This document shows, piece by piece, positions 5,639 to 6,966 of a stretch of 6,966 nt of DNA. The position numbers and the translations under genes are program-made. Below the pieces are notes generated by a model that worked only from the letters and a program-made list of their open reading frames with translations, did not search any database and was not told the DNA's origin. How positions within the stretch are numbered: the stretch's first letter is position 1; each line of letters opens with the position of its first letter. Source of the DNA: an archaeon (GTDB lineage Archaea > Hydrothermarchaeota > Hydrothermarchaeia > JALTZZ01 > JALUTC01); the NCBI GenBank assembly GCA_027058345.1, contig JALUTC010000002.1:1-6966 (forward strand). Reading direction: 5' to 3'.

Positions 5639-5710
5639 TGGACCCGCCGGGATTCGAACCCGGGACCTCCCGCCTGCCAAGCGGGCGTCCTGCCACTAGA
5701 CCACGGGCCC
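5639..5710 (-). tRNA. tRNA-Ala, anticodon GGC
   Basis: The minus strand folds into a complete 72-nt cloverleaf. The acceptor stem GGGCCCG pairs with CGGGTCC and has a G3-U70 wobble, the hallmark of alanine tRNAs, and the discriminator base is A73 (5639). The D arm is GTCT/GGAC around a 7-nt loop containing GG. The anticodon stem CCCGC/GCGGG encloses TTGGCAG, anticodon GGC, with U33. A 5-nt variable region is followed by the T arm CCGGG-TTCGAAT-CCCGG. There is no intron and the CCA end is not encoded. The D arm resembles that of Gly, Asp and Glu tRNAs more than the usual GCTC/GAGC of Ala. Stems are nearly all G-C, fitting a thermophile. The 5' end is 30 bp after the DUF1152 stop. Confidence 0.95.
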
Positions 5711-5720
5711 TAAAATAATT

Positions 5721-5726
5721 AAAAAA
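5721..5726 (-). terminator. Candidate oligo-T terminator after the DUF1152 gene
   Basis: On the minus strand the 30-bp gap between the DUF1152 stop and tRNA-Ala contains TTCTTTTTTAATTATTTTA, with six T in a row. It could end the DUF1152 transcript. The same gap would have to hold the tRNA promoter, for which only a weak TTTTAA (5740-5735) at about -25 to -30 is visible. Read-through from DUF1152 into the tRNA is therefore equally possible. Confidence 0.3.
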
Positions 5727-5740
5727 GAATAACGTTAAAA

Positions 5741-6655
5741 TTATTCGGCAAACATTTCCTCAAAGTATAATTCTGTAAAATAATTATTTTTTCTCAATAT
5801 TTCATCCGCTTCCTTCAAGGTTTTTCCATCGATCATCCTCGCTATTTTATTATATTTATACACAACATTTGGATCGAAGAAGAATGTTATTACCGAGAAA
5901 GGTGTTAGAAAAACATTTCTTGTATTTCCCCTAATTTTATATGCACCAAATTTTCCCATTGCCGCTTCTATAACTAATCTAGAAGCCTCTGTTATTGTTC
6001 TATCGGCAATTTTCTTCATCAATTTTACATCTTCGTAATCTATTCCGATACATCCAAGAAATCCACCATCGCTAATTATTTTTGATACATTTCTAATTAT
6101 TTCGTAAAATTTAAGTTCTCCATCATTTCCAATACCAATTACGCCAAGAATTGAATTTTCAATATTTTTCAAAACGCACAGCATTATGTTATCTGATAGG
6201 GGACTTCTTATACCCTTTTCATCTCCAAATGCTAAAACATCTCCACCAACATCGATACCAATCACTAAGTCTATTTTATACTTTTCAATGAAATATTTTA
6301 ACGATTCGGTAACATCTTCAGAACCATTATTTATATCTATTAGTAAAACCTTTTCATTTAATATTTCAGAAACGATACTTTCCGTAAATCTTGTATTGTA
6401 ATATGTTCTCGTATCTTTTGTTGCAAATGCAATACACTTATAAATATGCTCCTTATCAATTATCTCGTCAATCCTTCTAGGACCGGGTTTTGGATCTAAA
6501 TCCTTTCTTTCCCAGGTTATCCCTGCCAATATAGTTTCGATACCAAATCTTTTCAGAAAGTTTCTTGTTGGTATTGTTCCTATTATATCTCCACCTCCTC
6601 CTATACCTATTAGCAATGCTCTTTTTTTATTCTTTATTAAATCCAGTATTTTCAT
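5741..6655 (-). CDS. DUF1152 family protein, glycine-rich nucleotide-binding-like fold
   Basis: From the ATG at 6655 the protein has 304 residues, the size expected of DUF1152, an archaeal and bacterial family of unknown biochemical role. Near the N-terminus, after a lysine-rich helix, comes a beta-strand and glycine loop LLIGIGGGGDIIGTIPT (14-30), reminiscent of a dinucleotide or phosphate-binding loop. A second conserved block is IGIDVGGDVLAFGDE (132-146), followed by RSPLSDN (150-156). A third is GIGNDGEL (174-181), and LTPFSVITFFFDP occurs near the C-terminus. No signal peptide or membrane segment is evident. An upstream in-frame ATG at 6697 would add 14 residues (MYFNWKRGEF...) but deepen the overlap with the preceding gene from 29 to 71 bp and precede the family's natural start. 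I therefore prefer 6655. The gene is followed by tRNA-Ala. Confidence 0.88.
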   Translation of the reverse strand: MKILDLIKNKKRALLIGIGGGGDIIGTIPTRNFLKRFGIETILAGITWERKDLDPKPGPRRIDEIIDKEHIYKCIAFATKDTRTYYNTRFTESIVSEILNEKVLLIDINNGSEDVTESLKYFIEKYKIDLVIGIDVGGDVLAFGDEKGIRSPLSDNIMLCVLKNIENSILGVIGIGNDGELKFYEIIRNVSKIISDGGFLGCIGIDYEDVKLMKKIADRTITEASRLVIEAAMGKFGAYKIRGNTRNVFLTPFSVITFFFDPNVVYKYNKIARMIDGKTLKEADEILRKNNYFTELYFEEMFAE

Positions 6656-6966
6656 ATTTATCTCTAAAAATTCTCCTCTTTTCCAATTGAAGTACATCCT
6701 GCATATATCTTTTGGTTTTATCCACCTTCCTTATTCTAATTTCGAGACCAGTCTTAAATATTATCCTATTATCATTTCTAACAGCGTCCAATTTTTCATT
6801 CAATATATTCTCAAGTTCATATATAAGTTCATCCTTTATTCCTTCATACTTGAAATTTTTATTCTCCCTAATTAATTTCACACCAGAAATATATATTATA
6901 ATATATATGTATCCATCTTTATCCATTATTACCATTCTGCTTGGATTTGCCTTTATTTCACTTATA
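6627..6966 (-). CDS. C-terminal part of an unrecognised protein (partial, cut by right edge)
   Basis: The frame stays open from the TAA at 6629-6627 up to the window edge. Upstream of the ATG at 6935 the in-frame codons read ISEIKANPSR without a stop, so that ATG is probably internal and the true start is outside. About 112 residues are visible. The first third is strand-forming (DGYIYIIIYISGVKLI), the middle is a helix (GIKDELIYELENILNEKLDA), then a strand pair (RIIFKTGLEIRIRKV) and a charged helical tail ending KYENTGFNKE. I recognise no family. It overlaps the preferred DUF1152 start by 29 bp in the same direction, which suggests co-transcription and coupled translation. The base composition is like that of its neighbours. 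Confidence 0.6.
   Translation of the reverse strand, partial: ISEIKANPSRMVIMDKDGYIYIIIYISGVKLIRENKNFKYEGIKDELIYELENILNEKLDAVRNDNRIIFKTGLEIRIRKVDKTKRYMQDVLQLEKRRIFRDKYENTGFNKE

Noticed and set aside
5639..5710. Plus-strand reading with anticodon-loop-like CTGCCAA, suggesting tRNA-Gly(GCC)
   Set aside because: The T loop TTCGAAT, the D arm, the G3-U70 acceptor stem and A73 are in register only on the minus strand, where the anticodon is GGC (Ala).
6656..6697. Upstream ATG at 6697 as the DUF1152 start
   Set aside because: It adds 14 residues unlike the family start and raises the overlap with the preceding gene to 71 bp; the ATG at 6655 gives the expected N-terminus.
1..6966. CRISPR arrays, insertion sequences, phage genes or long repeats
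   Set aside because: No regularly spaced repeats, transposase motifs or terminal inverted repeats were seen; nearly all bases are covered by chromosomal-type genes.

Overview
The window comes from an archaeon. Signs of this are an archaeal-type RqcH/NEMF homologue without the C-terminal NFACT-C domain, ribosomal protein L37Ae beside RNA polymerase subunit Rpo12 (RpoP), an archaeal-type dUTPase, a translin-family protein, a DUF1152 protein, and a C/D box guide RNA. Protein-coding DNA is strongly AT-rich, while the tRNA stems are almost all G-C pairs, which suggests a thermophile. The lineage cannot be fixed from this sequence.

Layout. The left edge holds the last 50 codons of a membrane protein (DUF63-like). 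It runs convergently into rqcH (minus strand) and the two overlap by 9 bp. A 57-bp divergent spacer separates rqcH from a plus-strand run: an ASCH-domain protein with a possible C-terminal HTH, an unrecognised 269-residue protein, then rpl37ae, rpoP (Rpo12), a MobB-type P-loop protein and dut. The last four are packed with overlaps or very short gaps and look like one operon for ribosome, RNA polymerase and nucleotide functions. dut meets a minus-strand translin-family gene tail to tail with an 8-bp overlap. Upstream of translin on the minus strand are a C/D box sRNA, tRNA-Ala(GGC), a DUF1152 gene and the C-terminal part of an unrecognised gene cut by the right edge.

Most notable observation. 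Three bases after the tRNA-Ala discriminator base, and just before the translin start, the minus strand has a textbook archaeal C/D box sRNA: exact C and C' boxes (ATGATGA), exact D' and D boxes (CTGA), two 12-nt guides and a 3-nt D'-C' spacer. Both guides match sequences I know from conserved 16S rRNA: nine contiguous bases of the 790 loop and ten of the archaeal stretch ending in GCATGGCC near E. coli position 1050. The arrangement tRNA - sRNA - translin (a family with known RNA-processing nucleases) suggests a shared precursor. In that model tRNase Z cleavage would make the sRNA 5' end, and sRNA 3' trimming could destroy the translin start codon. The sRNA call rests on sequence and is strong; the linked-processing model is inference.

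Genes are very tightly packed: no gene-free stretch exceeds 60 bases.
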